Made by a program: the position numbers and the translations under genes. A DNA stretch of 64,000 bases from Pseudomonas protegens (GTDB lineage: Bacteria > Pseudomonadota > Gammaproteobacteria > Pseudomonadales > Pseudomonadaceae): positions 682,001-746,000 of the forward strand of contig NZ_CP031396.1 in the NCBI RefSeq assembly GCF_003363755.1. The letters run 5' to 3'. Position 1 is the stretch's first letter. Each line of letters opens with the position of its first letter. Shown one piece after another: positions 1-8,331 of the stretch. The notes beneath the pieces are model-generated. The model was not told the origin of the DNA and made no database searches. It saw only the letters and a program-made list of their open reading frames with translations.

Positions 1-289
1 CAAAGGCCATGAGTACGACACGGAAATCCTCGCCCTTGGCTGTAGGCACATATTGATAGCGCAAGGGGCGCTCGCTGTAGGCCTGGCGCTCCAACAGCCC
101 CGCCTCCACCAGTGAGTTCAAGCGTCGGGTCAGCATGTTCGGGGCGATCTCCAGGCTGCGGGAGAATTCGTCGAAGCGCCTCAGGCCATGCAGCGCGTCG
201 CGCATGATCAAGATGCTCCACCATTCGCCGACCCGCTCCAGGCTGCGGGCAATGGGACATTCAGCGTCGATCAGACTTTTTCGTTGCAT
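1..289 (-). CDS. HxlR-family transcriptional regulator (3' end outside window)
   Basis: The reading frame starts at the ATG at 289 and runs off the left edge, giving about 96 N-terminal residues that begin MQRKSLIDAECPIARSL. The order is the HxlR/DUF24 winged-helix layout: an N-terminal Cys (residue 11) in the ECPIARSLE context, a helix with GEWWSILIMRDAL, then a recognition helix around APNMLTRRLNSLVEAGLLER and a wing with RPLRYQYVPTAKG. Members of this family often sense electrophiles or thiol stress through the N-terminal Cys; that role here is inference. It is divergent from the FabF-like gene, with 115 bp between the starts and a TACT/AGTA inverted repeat in that gap, so it may control itself and the ketosynthase gene. 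Confidence 0.85.
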   Translation of the reverse strand, partial: MQRKSLIDAECPIARSLERVGEWWSILIMRDALHGLRRFDEFSRSLEIAPNMLTRRLNSLVEAGLLERQAYSERPLRYQYVPTAKGEDFRVVLMAF

Positions 290-333
290 GGCTGGCTCCT
301 GCGATGCACCTCAGTATTTGTGGATTCGGATGT

Positions 334-352
334 TACTTTCATGATGATAGTA
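334..352. promoter_or_regulatory. Probable HxlR/DUF24 operator
   Basis: TACTTTCATGATGATAGTA is an inverted repeat with TACT and AGTA outer arms in the 115-bp gap between the HxlR gene and the FabF-like gene. TACT/AGTA half-sites are characteristic of DUF24-family regulators such as Bacillus YodB and HypR, although their spacer is shorter. Assignment to this regulator is inference from position and arm sequence. Confidence 0.45.
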
Positions 353-404
353 TCGTCCACGTTTCGTTGTTCCCCACGCAAACCAACTAAGGAGCAGGAC
401 CCGC

Positions 405-1673
405 ATGAGTAAACGCATCGTAGTCACCGGTATGGGCGCAATCACTCCACTGGGTTGTGGGGTCGAGCAGGTCTGGCAGCGCCTGCTGGCGGGACAATCC
501 GGAATCCGTCAATTGCCGCAAGAGTTTATCCAGGATCTGCCCACCACCATTGGCGGCCAGGTGCCCGACGTGCTCGAGGATCCCCAGGCCGGCTTCGACC
601 CGGATCGGCTGCTGGCCCCCAAGGAACAGCGCAAGATGGACCGTTTCATCCTCTTCGCCCTGGCGGCGGCCGAAGAAGCCCTGGCCCAGGCCAACTGGAA
701 ACCCGATAGTCCCCAGGCCCAGGAACGTACAGCCACCATCATTGCCTCTGGTGTAGGCGGCTTCCCGGCCATCGCCGATGCCGTGCGAACCACCGACAGC
801 AAGGGCCCGCGGCGCCTGTCGCCGTTCACCATTCCGTCATTCCTGAGCAACATGGCGGCAGGTCACGTTTCGATCCGCCACGGCCTCAAGGGACCATTGG
901 GAGCGCCAGTCACTGCCTGTGCTGCCGGAGTCCAGGCCATTGGCGACGCCGCGCGAATGATCCGCGCCGGTGAAATCGACATCGCCGTCTGTGGTGGAGC
1001 TGAGGCGGCGATCCATCGGGTCAGCCTGGGAGGCTTCGCCGCAGCCCGCGCGCTGTCCAGCGAGTACAACGACACCCCGGAACGGGCTTCACGCCCCTTC
1101 GATCAGGCACGGGATGGCTTTGTCATGGGTGAAGGCGCCGGACTGCTGGTCATCGAAGAGCTGGAACATGCCCTGGCTCGGGGCGCACAGCCCATCGCGG
1201 AGCTGGTGGGCTATGGCACCAGCGCCGACGCCTACCACATGACCGCGGGGCCGGAAGATGGCGACGGCGCCCGGCGTGCCATGCAGCAAGCCTTGCGCCA
1301 GGCCGGTGTGCAAGCCTCTCAGGTCCAGCACCTGAATGCCCATGCCACCTCCACGCCAGTGGGCGACAAGGGCGAACTGGCTGCCATCAGGACTGTATTC
1401 GGCACCGGCAGCGGCCTGGCCATCAGCGCCACCAAGTCCGCCACCGGGCATCTGCTGGGTGCCGCCGGGGGCATCGAGGCGATCTTTGCCATCCTCGCCC
1501 TGCGTGACCAGATCGCGCCCGCAACCCTCAATCTGGACAACCCGGACAGCACCGCCGAGGGCCTTGACCTGGTGCGCAACCAGGCACGCAAAATGGCCAT
1601 GGAATACGCACTGTCCAATGGTTTCGGCTTTGGTGGGGTCAATGCCAGCGTGCTGTTCAAGCGCTGGCAATAA
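405..1673 (+). CDS. Beta-ketoacyl-ACP synthase II-like enzyme (FabF family)
   Basis: This 422-residue thiolase-fold condensing enzyme would carry out decarboxylative Claisen condensation of malonyl-ACP with an acyl primer in the cytosol. The catalytic Cys is at 172 (VTACAAGVQ), the first His at 313 (NAHATSTPVGD), and Lys344 and His349 are in SATKSATGHLLGAAGG; length and motifs match full-size FabF. The ATG at 405 follows AAGGAGCAGGACCC, a good ribosome-binding site. No acpP, fabG or fabD gene is adjacent, so this is a paralogue outside the main fatty-acid cluster and may serve a special acyl chain or a stress response. It is divergent from an HxlR regulator and convergent with the CigR-like gene. 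Confidence 0.9.
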   Translation: MSKRIVVTGMGAITPLGCGVEQVWQRLLAGQSGIRQLPQEFIQDLPTTIGGQVPDVLEDPQAGFDPDRLLAPKEQRKMDRFILFALAAAEEALAQANWKPDSPQAQERTATIIASGVGGFPAIADAVRTTDSKGPRRLSPFTIPSFLSNMAAGHVSIRHGLKGPLGAPVTACAAGVQAIGDAARMIRAGEIDIAVCGGAEAAIHRVSLGGFAAARALSSEYNDTPERASRPFDQARDGFVMGEGAGLLVIEELEHALARGAQPIAELVGYGTSADAYHMTAGPEDGDGARRAMQQALRQAGVQASQVQHLNAHATSTPVGDKGELAAIRTVFGTGSGLAISATKSATGHLLGAAGGIEAIFAILALRDQIAPATLNLDNPDSTAEGLDLVRNQARKMAMEYALSNGFGFGGVNASVLFKRWQ

Positions 1674-1696
1674 CGCTTCGAGAAGACGGACTCGAT

Positions 1697-1732
1697 GTTG
1701 AGATTTCAGCCACGACAGGCTGAAACCTCAAC
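1697..1732. terminator. Hairpin between convergent genes
   Basis: GTTGAG-A-TTTCAGCC pairs with GGCTGAAA-C-CTCAAC around a 6-nt loop between the FabF-like gene and the CigR-like gene on the opposite strand. There is no strong U tract, so it may act as a bidirectional stop or only as a stabilising hairpin. Confidence 0.55.
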
Positions 1733-1743
1733 AGGCCCGCCAA

Positions 1744-2196
1744 TCAGTTGAGGACGTCATTGAGCACTTCGTAGATGATCCCGCTGGCGATAGCCACCAG
1801 AATCAGGTCGGTTCCGGCCTGCCGCCATTCATAACCGTCATAGCGAGGAAGCTGCCCCAACAGCCGGTGGTCCAGCTTCTTGGCAATTCCCGGGGGCAGA
1901 GGTTTGCCCCGAGCCAGGTTTTTCTGAATGCCTGGAGGCAGCGCCGGTCCCGGGCTCCAGTAGTCACGGTGCCCACCCAATATGCCCAGGACAATGCCGC
2001 GATCGACACTGGGGCCATGACTCCAGTCATCGGCGCCTGACTTCTTCCCCTTGCCATGCCCCCCCTGGTCACCCTGAGAACTGTGTTTGGAATGCCCCTG
2101 CCCCTTGCCATTTCCGGGGTCGGCCAACGCCAGAGGGGAAGCGCCAGCCAAGAGCACGCCGGCAAGAACAGCGATCAACGAGCGAGACTTGAGCAT
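1744..2196 (-). CDS. CigR/RcnB-like periplasmic protein
   Basis: The 150-residue product has a clear signal peptide (MLKSRSLIAVLAGVLLAG...ALA), a low-complexity Gly/His/Lys/Ser stretch (about 27-55), then a conserved part with two PPGI segments (LPPGIQKNLARGKPLPPGIAKKL), a Tyr-rich YDGYEW segment and a hydrophobic C-terminus (LILVAIASGIIYEVLNDVL). This is the layout of the RcnB/CigR family, annotated in Salmonella as the anti-virulence regulator CigR; the molecular role in pseudomonads is unknown. It is monocistronic and convergent with the FabF-like gene. Confidence 0.75.
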   Translation of the reverse strand: MLKSRSLIAVLAGVLLAGASPLALADPGNGKGQGHSKHSSQGDQGGHGKGKKSGADDWSHGPSVDRGIVLGILGGHRDYWSPGPALPPGIQKNLARGKPLPPGIAKKLDHRLLGQLPRYDGYEWRQAGTDLILVAIASGIIYEVLNDVLN

Positions 2197-2318
2197 GTCG
2201 GTTCTCTTCGGGAAGCCAAGGTCACACTTAACTGTAGACGGTCGTCTCTGTCAGTGATCGAAGGTCAGACACACAGAGGCCGCCATGAGTGAGCGGCAGG
2301 TCATCGGCCAGCTCAAGA

Positions 2319-2552
2319 TCAAAGCGTGCAGCTGTACTGATACTCGAAGGGAAACATCAGCGTATCCACCACGCCGGAGAATGGAGCATCCAACGCCAGA
2401 AAAGGCCAGAGCACACCGTTGTTCTCCTTAGCCAATGCCCAATCCATGCGCACGCCGATATAGGGGCAACTCATGGGAGTAGTGCGAGTCATCAGGGCCG
2501 TGCATCCACTCAAGACAAAGCTCAACGCCAGCAACAACAGACTTCGCAACAC
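2319..2552 (-). CDS. YceK/YidQ-type small lipoprotein
   Basis: The 77-residue product has a lipoprotein signal, MLRSLLLLALSFVLSGC, with lipobox LSGC and Cys17 as the lipidation site. The rest (CPYIGVRMDWALAKE...PFSGVVDTLMFPFEY) matches the YceK/YidQ family: a Y-x-G-V-R-x-D segment followed by D-x-P-x-S-x-x-x-D-T-x-x-x-P. The protein should sit in the outer or inner membrane, with no known activity. It is a short orphan gene; no partner is evident. Confidence 0.75.
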   Translation of the reverse strand: MLRSLLLLALSFVLSGCTALMTRTTPMSCPYIGVRMDWALAKENNGVLWPFLALDAPFSGVVDTLMFPFEYQYSCTL

Positions 2553-2627
2553 ATAACTTCCTTATTACGTTCAGGACATGAGCGCTATGGACTCGGCAGC
2601 CGAGCCCAGGACGGCGGTTCCTGGCTA

Positions 2628-3131
2628 TCAGGCCTTGTAGTCGCAATGAATCTGCAGGCTTTCCGTGTGATTGCGATGAATCTCGAAACCGTGACGCTTC
2701 AACAGGTTCTTGACCTCATCAACGACAGCCGAGTACCGCCCTTGCAACTGTTGCTGGCGCGCCGGCGGGGTAAACACCCCCAGTGGTAAAAAGCGCAGGC
2801 GCTTGCCATTGAAGACAATGGACACATCGATATGAGTGCCATCCACATCATGGCCATTGGAACCGAAGATATCCTCCAGCTCCTCTTTACGCCCTGGATA
2901 ACACAGGCAGAACAACCTGATCCCCAGCCAGCGTGACAGCGTCCTGAAAAACCCCAGGTAACTGCTCTTGCGCTCGTAGCCCCGGGTCACCAACAACTGC
3001 ACCGAACGCGGCAGGCTGGACTGGACCTTAAGCAGTTGCACAAAGACTTCGCGCTCCATCAACACCTTTGCGGACGGCCAGCGCGGCCCTACCCTCAAGC
3101 CCTGGTTGTCGCCCTTTTTCAATATCAGCAT
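2628..3131 (-). CDS. Conserved hypothetical protein, possible M15-peptidase fold
   Basis: The start is taken as the ATG at 3131 because AGAGG lies 8 nt upstream; an in-frame GTG at 3185 has no ribosome-binding site. The product has 167 residues and no signal peptide. The segment NGHDVDGTHIDVSI resembles the metal-binding HxxGxxxD motif of M15 D-Ala-D-Ala peptidases, and the C-terminal HTESLQIHCDY resembles their E-x-x-x-H element. That points to a VanX/VanY-like fold, but the spacing is not canonical and no overall family match is claimed. Convergent or tandem partners are not evident. Confidence 0.5.
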   Translation of the reverse strand: MLILKKGDNQGLRVGPRWPSAKVLMEREVFVQLLKVQSSLPRSVQLLVTRGYERKSSYLGFFRTLSRWLGIRLFCLCYPGRKEELEDIFGSNGHDVDGTHIDVSIVFNGKRLRFLPLGVFTPPARQQQLQGRYSAVVDEVKNLLKRHGFEIHRNHTESLQIHCDYKA

Positions 3132-3329
3132 GCAGATTGCCTCTGGTGCTTTTTCGCGGGCAGCAATGGTACACAGGGCTGCCACAGGCGTGCTGAAAAT
3201 TCAGAAGCACAAACGCCTATCAGCCCGCGACACCGCCCATCTTCTCCCGATGACAGCGCACCTGCCGTTTAGTTAAAATAATCATGGCTCATAGCCACTA
3301 CTCATAAGCACAGTGACCATAGGGGCTGT

Positions 3330-3575
3330 ATGTACGACTTAACGAATCTGGTCATTGTCGATAACCGCTTTGGATTGAATGTCCTGCAAGTCACCGCAGA
3401 CCTGGTGGCCGGCGCCCTGGATGAACTCCTGGCCAATTGCGCAGACGGCGCCAACATCACCCAAAAGCTGGATTACTCCATTCTGACGATCTATCAGGAC
3501 AAACTCGCCGCGGCCATTCGCAACGTGGGCCTTCCACCCCTTTCCATACCCTCTCCAGCCGATAGCCTTTGCTGA
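3330..3575 (+). CDS. Small hypothetical protein
   Basis: This 81-residue ORF starts at the ATG at 3330 behind AGGGGCTGT. It has no signal peptide and no domain I recognise. The central part (VTADLVAGALDELLANCADGANITQKLDYSILTIYQDKLA) is helical and amphipathic. It stands alone between the M15-like gene and the next small ORF, so the call rests on start context and amino-acid composition. Confidence 0.4.
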   Translation: MYDLTNLVIVDNRFGLNVLQVTADLVAGALDELLANCADGANITQKLDYSILTIYQDKLAAAIRNVGLPPLSIPSPADSLC

Positions 3576-3746
3576 ATAGTGCAACTTGCCACCCCGTGGC
3601 AAGTTGAGCCCGGGGCCGAACACTGCCAATGGCCAAACTTGCATCGTCCCTAGTGAAGCACGCGCAACATCGTTCACCTGGAACCTTTTCCGTCAATGAG
3701 GATCAGTGCTGGACATTTCCCTATCAAACAGTGAGCGAGTGCCAGC

Positions 3747-3896
3747 ATGGCCCTGAGAAAAACCGTCCTCTACATTGCATTGGTGTCCGTCGGCTTCTTT
3801 GCCGGGTACGCGGCAAAACCAACAAGTGGACTACAGGTCACGGCGGGGCAACTGATAAGTTGCGGCAAAAGCACCATGCCAACTATTGAGATGTGA
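3747..3896 (+). CDS. 49-residue small membrane or exported protein
   Basis: An ATG at 3747 opens a 49-codon frame: MALRKTVLYIALVSVGFFAGY, then a short tail with one Cys (LISCGKST) and a TGA at 3894. It has a positively charged N-terminus followed by one hydrophobic helix, as in a signal anchor. The ribosome-binding site is weak (GAGCGAG), so this is tentative. Confidence 0.35.
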   Translation: MALRKTVLYIALVSVGFFAGYAAKPTSGLQVTAGQLISCGKSTMPTIEM

Positions 3897-3994
3897 TTGC
3901 CAGGCAACGCAGCACTCAGTGACACAACGCCCAATACTCAGCAATACCGCGTCTTTCCAGAACCACAGTTTCCAGCATCAGGCCGCCGGAAACG

Positions 3995-4020
3995 AAAAAG
4001 CCCGGCAAGAGAACCGGGCC
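3995..4020 (-). terminator. Rho-independent terminator of the 4039-4452 gene
   Basis: Read on the minus strand, GCCCGG and CCGGGC form a stem followed by a T-rich run (CTTTTTCG). It lies just downstream of the minus-strand gene that ends at 4039. Confidence 0.6.
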
Positions 4021-4038
4021 ATAAGCAATCGTGAAGAC

Positions 4039-4452
4039 TCATTTGGAGGACATGAACAACCAAGCGACCACAGCTGCGCCGGCCGCCATATAGGTACCGA
4101 CCGTCTTGGTCTTCTCCCAACCATCCTTCTCGGCCCAGGACTTGCCTGGCTCAGGCGAACCTTGCGGTTCTTTGTGCTTGGTCTGCTTAGGTGTGATCGA
4201 AGCAACAAGTTGCTTCAGATAAGCGACTACTTGCACCCCGCCCTTGCTGAAGTCTTCAAGATCCACCTCGACAACACGCTCATGAACCGCCTTGTTGCGC
4301 ACGCTCGCAATCCAGCGGATCTTTTTCGCCATTGGCGGGCTGATCATTCCCTCAATGGAACTCAGTTTTTCATGCAGACCTCGGCCTGATGCCCCCAGCT
4401 GCAGGAGCAACGATTCGACCTCTGTCGAGATATCCAGTATCTGGCCCCGCAT
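4039..4452 (-). CDS. Hypothetical C-tail-anchored protein with an RNxxxH motif
   Basis: The ATG at 4452 is chosen because GGGAGAG lies just upstream; a longer in-frame start at 4533 lacks one. The 137-residue product has an N-terminal helical region with WIASVRNKAVHE, an R-x4-H element like that in DUF4145/HEPN-type helical proteins, then a charged Pro/Lys/Glu-rich linker (PKQTKHKEPQGSPEPGKSW), and ends with one membrane helix (YMAAGAAVVAWLFMS). It is probably a cytosolic domain held to the inner membrane by its tail. Function is unknown and no operon partner is present. Confidence 0.55.
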   Translation of the reverse strand: MRGQILDISTEVESLLLQLGASGRGLHEKLSSIEGMISPPMAKKIRWIASVRNKAVHERVVEVDLEDFSKGGVQVVAYLKQLVASITPKQTKHKEPQGSPEPGKSWAEKDGWEKTKTVGTYMAAGAAVVAWLFMSSK

Positions 4453-4680
4453 CCCGCTCTCCCTTTTCAGTGGCGGCACTTTAACACCGCACCTGGACAT
4501 GCCCAAGGTTCTGATCATGCAGACGACCGCCACTCACAGGTTTCGTTGACCCGATCGATAACGGCAATGCGCCATTAGCACATCCGCCCTAATCGACCGC
4601 TACTGCCGGCCAGACCTATATTCCTTCTTCTGGACGGTCCCATGCGGCCACGGACAAGCCCCATCAAGGAAGGAAATATC

Positions 4681-5241
4681 ATGGCGATTCCATTCCCCCG
4701 CGCCAGATGGTTGCCGCTATCACTCATCCTGCTGTGTACCAGCGGCACGGCACTCGCCACGCCTCAAGGTGAATACTGGATCGTCTACGGCAAGGGCGAG
4801 CGTTACCACAACGAGGTATTCGTCGCCGATGCCGCCGGCATCCTGCAAAAGCCCCAGGGGGTGCAGTCGGCCATGATCATGCAGATATTCGAAGACCCGG
4901 CGATGCCCGTGCTGGCGGCCTACGAGATCCAGTACAAGTGCAAGGAGCGCAAAGTTCGCTTCGACAGCGCCCGCGCCATGCGCCGCTTCGACCACGCCAT
5001 GAAGGACGTGACCACTGCCCAGGGCTGGATCGCCCCGAAAGACTACTGGCTGCAGCGCACCTTCGCCTTCGTCTGCGCAGCAGGCAACCGCGAGAACAAC
5101 CAGATGCTGCCAATGGGCAAAATGGCCGCCGGCCGCATGGTCGAGACCGTCCAGGCCATGTTCCAGCAACTGTACGGCATCCAGGCCAACAGCGAGGCCG
5201 TGCAGAGTCTGGACGCAATGCTCGGCAACAGCGCGCAATGA
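4681..5241 (+). CDS. Exported hypothetical protein, first gene of an envelope operon
   Basis: The ATG at 4681 follows AAGGAAGGAAATATC, a strong site; upstream in-frame starts have none. The 186-residue product has a signal peptide ([26 protein letters not shown]) cleaved before TPQGEYW. The mature part has two Cys (YKCKERK and FVCAAGN) that could form a disulfide and no motif I recognise. The stop is followed 11 nt later by the start of a lipoprotein gene, and a second lipoprotein gene follows, so the three probably form one operon with an envelope role. Confidence 0.7.
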   Translation: MAIPFPRARWLPLSLILLCTSGTALATPQGEYWIVYGKGERYHNEVFVADAAGILQKPQGVQSAMIMQIFEDPAMPVLAAYEIQYKCKERKVRFDSARAMRRFDHAMKDVTTAQGWIAPKDYWLQRTFAFVCAAGNRENNQMLPMGKMAAGRMVETVQAMFQQLYGIQANSEAVQSLDAMLGNSAQ

Positions 5242-5252
5242 AGGAGGCCGTC

Positions 5253-5639
5253 ATGACCCGGCACCTACTTGCCCTCGGCCTGCTGTTGCCTTTGCTGAGC
5301 GGCTGCATTCCCACCCTCCCGGAATACAGGGCCGGCCAGCAATGGAAGGGACGCGATGCCAAGGAAGCCATCGACTTCTTCGGCCCGCCCGGACGCATGC
5401 AGCCCTCGCCCGACCGCAGCGAGGTGCAAATGCAGTGGTACCGCGACACTTCCTACGTGAAAAAGGAAGTGGTCGGCAGCTCCAGCGAGATGCAGGGCGG
5501 CGTGATGGTCCACACCAACTACTGGGACGATGTCACTCACACGAGCGGCTGCACCCTCTCCATGACTGTCGACAAGGCCAGACAGATCAAGGACTTCTCC
5601 ATTCGTGGCCGCTGCACGGGCGTGGCCTTGGCGCCTTAG
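5253..5639 (+). CDS. Small lipoprotein, second gene of the envelope operon
   Basis: The start is the ATG at 5253 preceded by AAGGAGG; longer versions of this frame overlap the upstream gene in the wrong frame. The 128-residue product begins MTRHLLALGLLLPLLSGC with lipobox LLSGC, so it is a lipoprotein. The sequence DAKEAIDFFGPPGRMQP with later YRDTSYVKKE and CTLSMTVD resembles small outer-membrane lipoproteins of the SmpA/BamE-like kind (a short helix followed by a three-stranded sheet with a disulfide), but I do not claim homology. It is translationally close to its neighbour. Confidence 0.7.
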   Translation: MTRHLLALGLLLPLLSGCIPTLPEYRAGQQWKGRDAKEAIDFFGPPGRMQPSPDRSEVQMQWYRDTSYVKKEVVGSSSEMQGGVMVHTNYWDDVTHTSGCTLSMTVDKARQIKDFSIRGRCTGVALAP

Positions 5640-5675
5640 TGGCTGGCCCGACATAGATAGTTCAAGGACTGATAC

Positions 5676-6719
5676 ATGAGACTGTTCCGACTGCGTTTTG
5701 CCCTTCCCACGGCGTTGCTTCTCTCCCTATCTCTCTCCGGCTGCGTCTCCGATCTCGATTCGGGTGCCTACGGCAGCATGGACGATCCGCGCTACGCACA
5801 GCTGTTGGACCAAGTGGACGCAGCACTCAAGGCAAACATGGCGGTAGTGCTGGTGGCGGACGTGATGCCGCACAAGTCGCTGAGCGATGCGCTAACCATG
5901 ACGCAATGGACGCCAACGGTGATCTGGGAATACGAGAAAGATCCGAAGGTGACCTTCGGCCGCAAGTTCCAGACCAACGCGCTGCAGAGACCGCCTGGCG
6001 AAACCTACCTGTTCAAGGCCTTCGAGGTGCATATCCTGCCACCCGGCAAATACTTGCTGACCGGCGGCGATGACTACCAGCTCCGCGGTTTGCTTGACCA
6101 GGTCGGCGCCCGCAGCGGTCCACCCGGTTCGGGCCGTGGCGCCAACGGGACCGCCTACCTGTCCCCTGAACTGTATCGCGAGTACTACAGGGAAGAGGTC
6201 TGGAAGGACGCTACCTATGGCAGCGAGACCAAGACCGAGCGTGTCTGTACCGCTGTAGTCAGGGCCTCGGGTGCCTGCGTGAGCTGGGGTGAACAGCAAT
6301 ATACCCAGACGACGGCGGGCTCCCCGGCCGGTTATTACCAACAGACCGACTCTCGCGACATTCCCGCGATCAAGGTCCAGGCGCGCCTGCCGGTCGACAA
6401 GGCGCTCGCCAGTTTCACCATCCAGGGCGGGCAATTGCTGCTGGCCCCGCGCATGCATCTGAAGACCCCTGGCTACAAGTACCAGCAGTCGAAGTGCCGA
6501 GCGATCGATCCGAAAAAAATCGAGTGTCCGCTCGACAACCTGACCGTCTACACCTGGCCGGCACCCATGAGCTTTTCGCAGCACCTCATCGAGCAGCGCA
6601 ACCTGAGCGAGAAGCACCGGCAACTGCTGTCCAGGCTCCAGCCCATGCAGATCACGCCGCTGGGCAAACAAGGCATGGAAGATCCCATCTGGGGTGTGCC
6701 GTTGTCGCTGTCCAAGTAA
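5676..6719 (+). CDS. Large lipoprotein of unknown function
   Basis: The 347-residue product starts MRLFRLRFALPTALLLSLSLSGC, with lipobox LSGC and Cys23 lipidated. The mature part opens with DPRYAQLLDQVDAALKANMAVVLVADVMPH, then a mostly beta region with several Cys (VCTAVVRASGACVSW, KCRAIDPKKIECPL) suited to periplasmic disulfides. No family recognised. It lies 36 nt after the preceding lipoprotein gene, on the same strand. Confidence 0.7.
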   Translation: MRLFRLRFALPTALLLSLSLSGCVSDLDSGAYGSMDDPRYAQLLDQVDAALKANMAVVLVADVMPHKSLSDALTMTQWTPTVIWEYEKDPKVTFGRKFQTNALQRPPGETYLFKAFEVHILPPGKYLLTGGDDYQLRGLLDQVGARSGPPGSGRGANGTAYLSPELYREYYREEVWKDATYGSETKTERVCTAVVRASGACVSWGEQQYTQTTAGSPAGYYQQTDSRDIPAIKVQARLPVDKALASFTIQGGQLLLAPRMHLKTPGYKYQQSKCRAIDPKKIECPLDNLTVYTWPAPMSFSQHLIEQRNLSEKHRQLLSRLQPMQITPLGKQGMEDPIWGVPLSLSK

Positions 6720-6796
6720 GGCAAGTCCGGGGGTATGCGGGGCAGGATTTTGATTGCGGAACTGATTTCTTAGGGGCTTCCAATGCTCAAAAGGGG

Positions 6797-7039
6797 TCAG
6801 TCATGAACGGCTGCTTTCAGGTCCGGCGATTCGTTGAGCTGAACTTCAATTGCTTGAAGCTCTTTCATTTGCGTCTTCAACTTGGCGATTTTCTCTTCCA
6901 GCCGCACGGCGCTGGGCTCGGAGACTGTTGGTTCTTGCCGATCGGCAGCATCAAGTGCCGTCAGGTAACGGTTGATGCTCGATTCAATTTCTTCCATTCG
7001 CCGCTTCAGTTTGGCGCTGGTGAAATTGCGTTGAGCCTC
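6797..7039 (-). pseudogene. IS1182-type transposase remnant
   Basis: The minus-strand frame EAQRNFTSAKLKRRMEEIESS...YLTALDAADRQEP...RLEEKIAKLKTQMKELQAIE is the coiled linker segment found in the middle of IS1182-family DDE transposases, in which NFT-x-AKL-x-RR and ALDTADRQEP are typical. Only about 80 of some 450 residues remain, without catalytic motifs, and the frame stops after ESPDLKAAVHD where the family normally continues QISLTDPD. No inverted repeats were found nearby. Confidence 0.65.
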
Positions 7040-7112
7040 GCGCCCCAGGCGCCGGGGTTCTCGACAATGTTTTGTTCACGATTTCAGGCCAAAAATAGAT
7101 CCCACACTTGAC

Positions 7113-7505
7113 CTACTCCGGATCGTGACAACAGACGCAAAGCTTGTTTCCTTCAGGGTCTCGAAAATACGCCCCATAAAAATTCGGGTGGTATTCGGGT
7201 CGCAAGCCCGGAGCGCCTTCACATGTTCCATCCAATGCCAACGCCAGCGCATGGGCGTTGTCTACGCGCTGTCGATTAGGTGCCAGCAGAGCAATCATTT
7301 GCCCATTGCCTAGCGCCGCAGATTCGCCGTCGAACGGCTTGCCCACCACGAAAAGAGGGCGTGCAGTGTCGGGGTGTTTCCAGCCCGCCCATGGGCGTTC
7401 AAGGTCTGTGAACTTGAGATCAAGTCCGAGCACCTGCATGACCCCTTGGTAAAACACAAGTGCTCGATTGAAGTCATTCACTCCGATGAATACATGTGAA
7501 ATCAT
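7113..7505 (-). CDS. VOC (glyoxalase/dioxygenase-fold) family protein
   Basis: The 130-residue protein has two beta-alpha-beta-beta-beta units: it opens MISHVFIGVNDFNRALVFYQGVMQVLG, with the first metal-ligand position at His4, and ends YGAYFRDPEGNKLCVCCH, the usual FxDPxGN second-half motif. The size fits single-chain VOC proteins of the glyoxalase/bleomycin-resistance type, which bind a metal and act on small molecules; the substrate cannot be read. It is monocistronic in an accessory zone beside a transposase remnant. Confidence 0.8.
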   Translation of the reverse strand: MISHVFIGVNDFNRALVFYQGVMQVLGLDLKFTDLERPWAGWKHPDTARPLFVVGKPFDGESAALGNGQMIALLAPNRQRVDNAHALALALDGTCEGAPGLRPEYHPNFYGAYFRDPEGNKLCVCCHDPE

Positions 7506-7706
7506 TTTTTTGTCCTAATAAGAGGAAACCGTCTCGCACCATACCAAGAGTTTCCAGGCTGTTTTCAACTCCTCTCCTGAAACATACTCCGCCGGTCTTG
7601 GAAGCGGTTTTTACACACTCTGGGCCAGTAGCGGTCACGGCATAAACTCCGCGCTCGCGAACCGGTAAACCGGAACGCCTGCGTTGTCCACGCTCCTGAA
7701 AAAGAC

Positions 7707-8066
7707 TCAGTTGCCCAAGCACTTTAACAACAGGGCCAACACCCAGTCTTCTTGCAACGCCAATGCCGCGCTGATCTCCTCGCATCTCCCATTCAGAGAC
7801 AGCAGGTCGCCAGCCAGTACTTCTCCACTGGACATGCACATATCCAAAGCGATACTAAAAACTCCGCAACTTACCTGCTTGCTCTCAAAAACAAGCTCAA
7901 CCTCTTTAGGGAAGATCGTCACGTAGACGAAGAGTATTTCATCCGCGTATGTGTAGTGGCCATGATTCCTTTTGAGTAAAACACTCTGGCTTTTCGAAGC
8001 CTTCTCATAAACATTATCTAGAAACCTTTGAAGTATGAACAAAAGCTCTGGCTTTTCAGTGCTCAT
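7707..8066 (-). CDS. Small AT-rich hypothetical protein, immunity-like
   Basis: The start is set at the ATG at 8066 behind AAGGGAATCC. The 119-residue product (MSTEKPELLFILQRFLDNVYE...) alternates helical and beta segments and has no signal peptide or known motif. Its composition is more AT-rich than the core genes, and it lies near another small orphan ORF and a broken coding fragment. That pattern is common for orphan immunity genes left after loss of a contact-dependent or T6SS effector; the role is inference only. Confidence 0.5.
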   Translation of the reverse strand: MSTEKPELLFILQRFLDNVYEKASKSQSVLLKRNHGHYTYADEILFVYVTIFPKEVELVFESKQVSCGVFSIALDMCMSSGEVLAGDLLSLNGRCEEISAALALQEDWVLALLLKCLGN

Positions 8067-8331
8067 TGGATTCCCTTGCGAGCAATAGACTTCAACACGC
8101 CATTCTAACCAACATCGACGGTGCCCGAGCTGCACGATGCGCAGGGGCGATTCAGTTTGGCGTATGGATTACTCCATTTTTGCCCCACAACCTCACCTCC
8201 CTAGCCAACAACCAGTTCGCCAAATGCAACCAGGGTCGCGAAAATAGAGATTCGAACCCCTTCCCGAATCTGCTCAGGCCGCTTTAGGCCGATTGCTGCT
8301 GCGCGATGAGAGTAAAAGCTGGAGCTGTATA

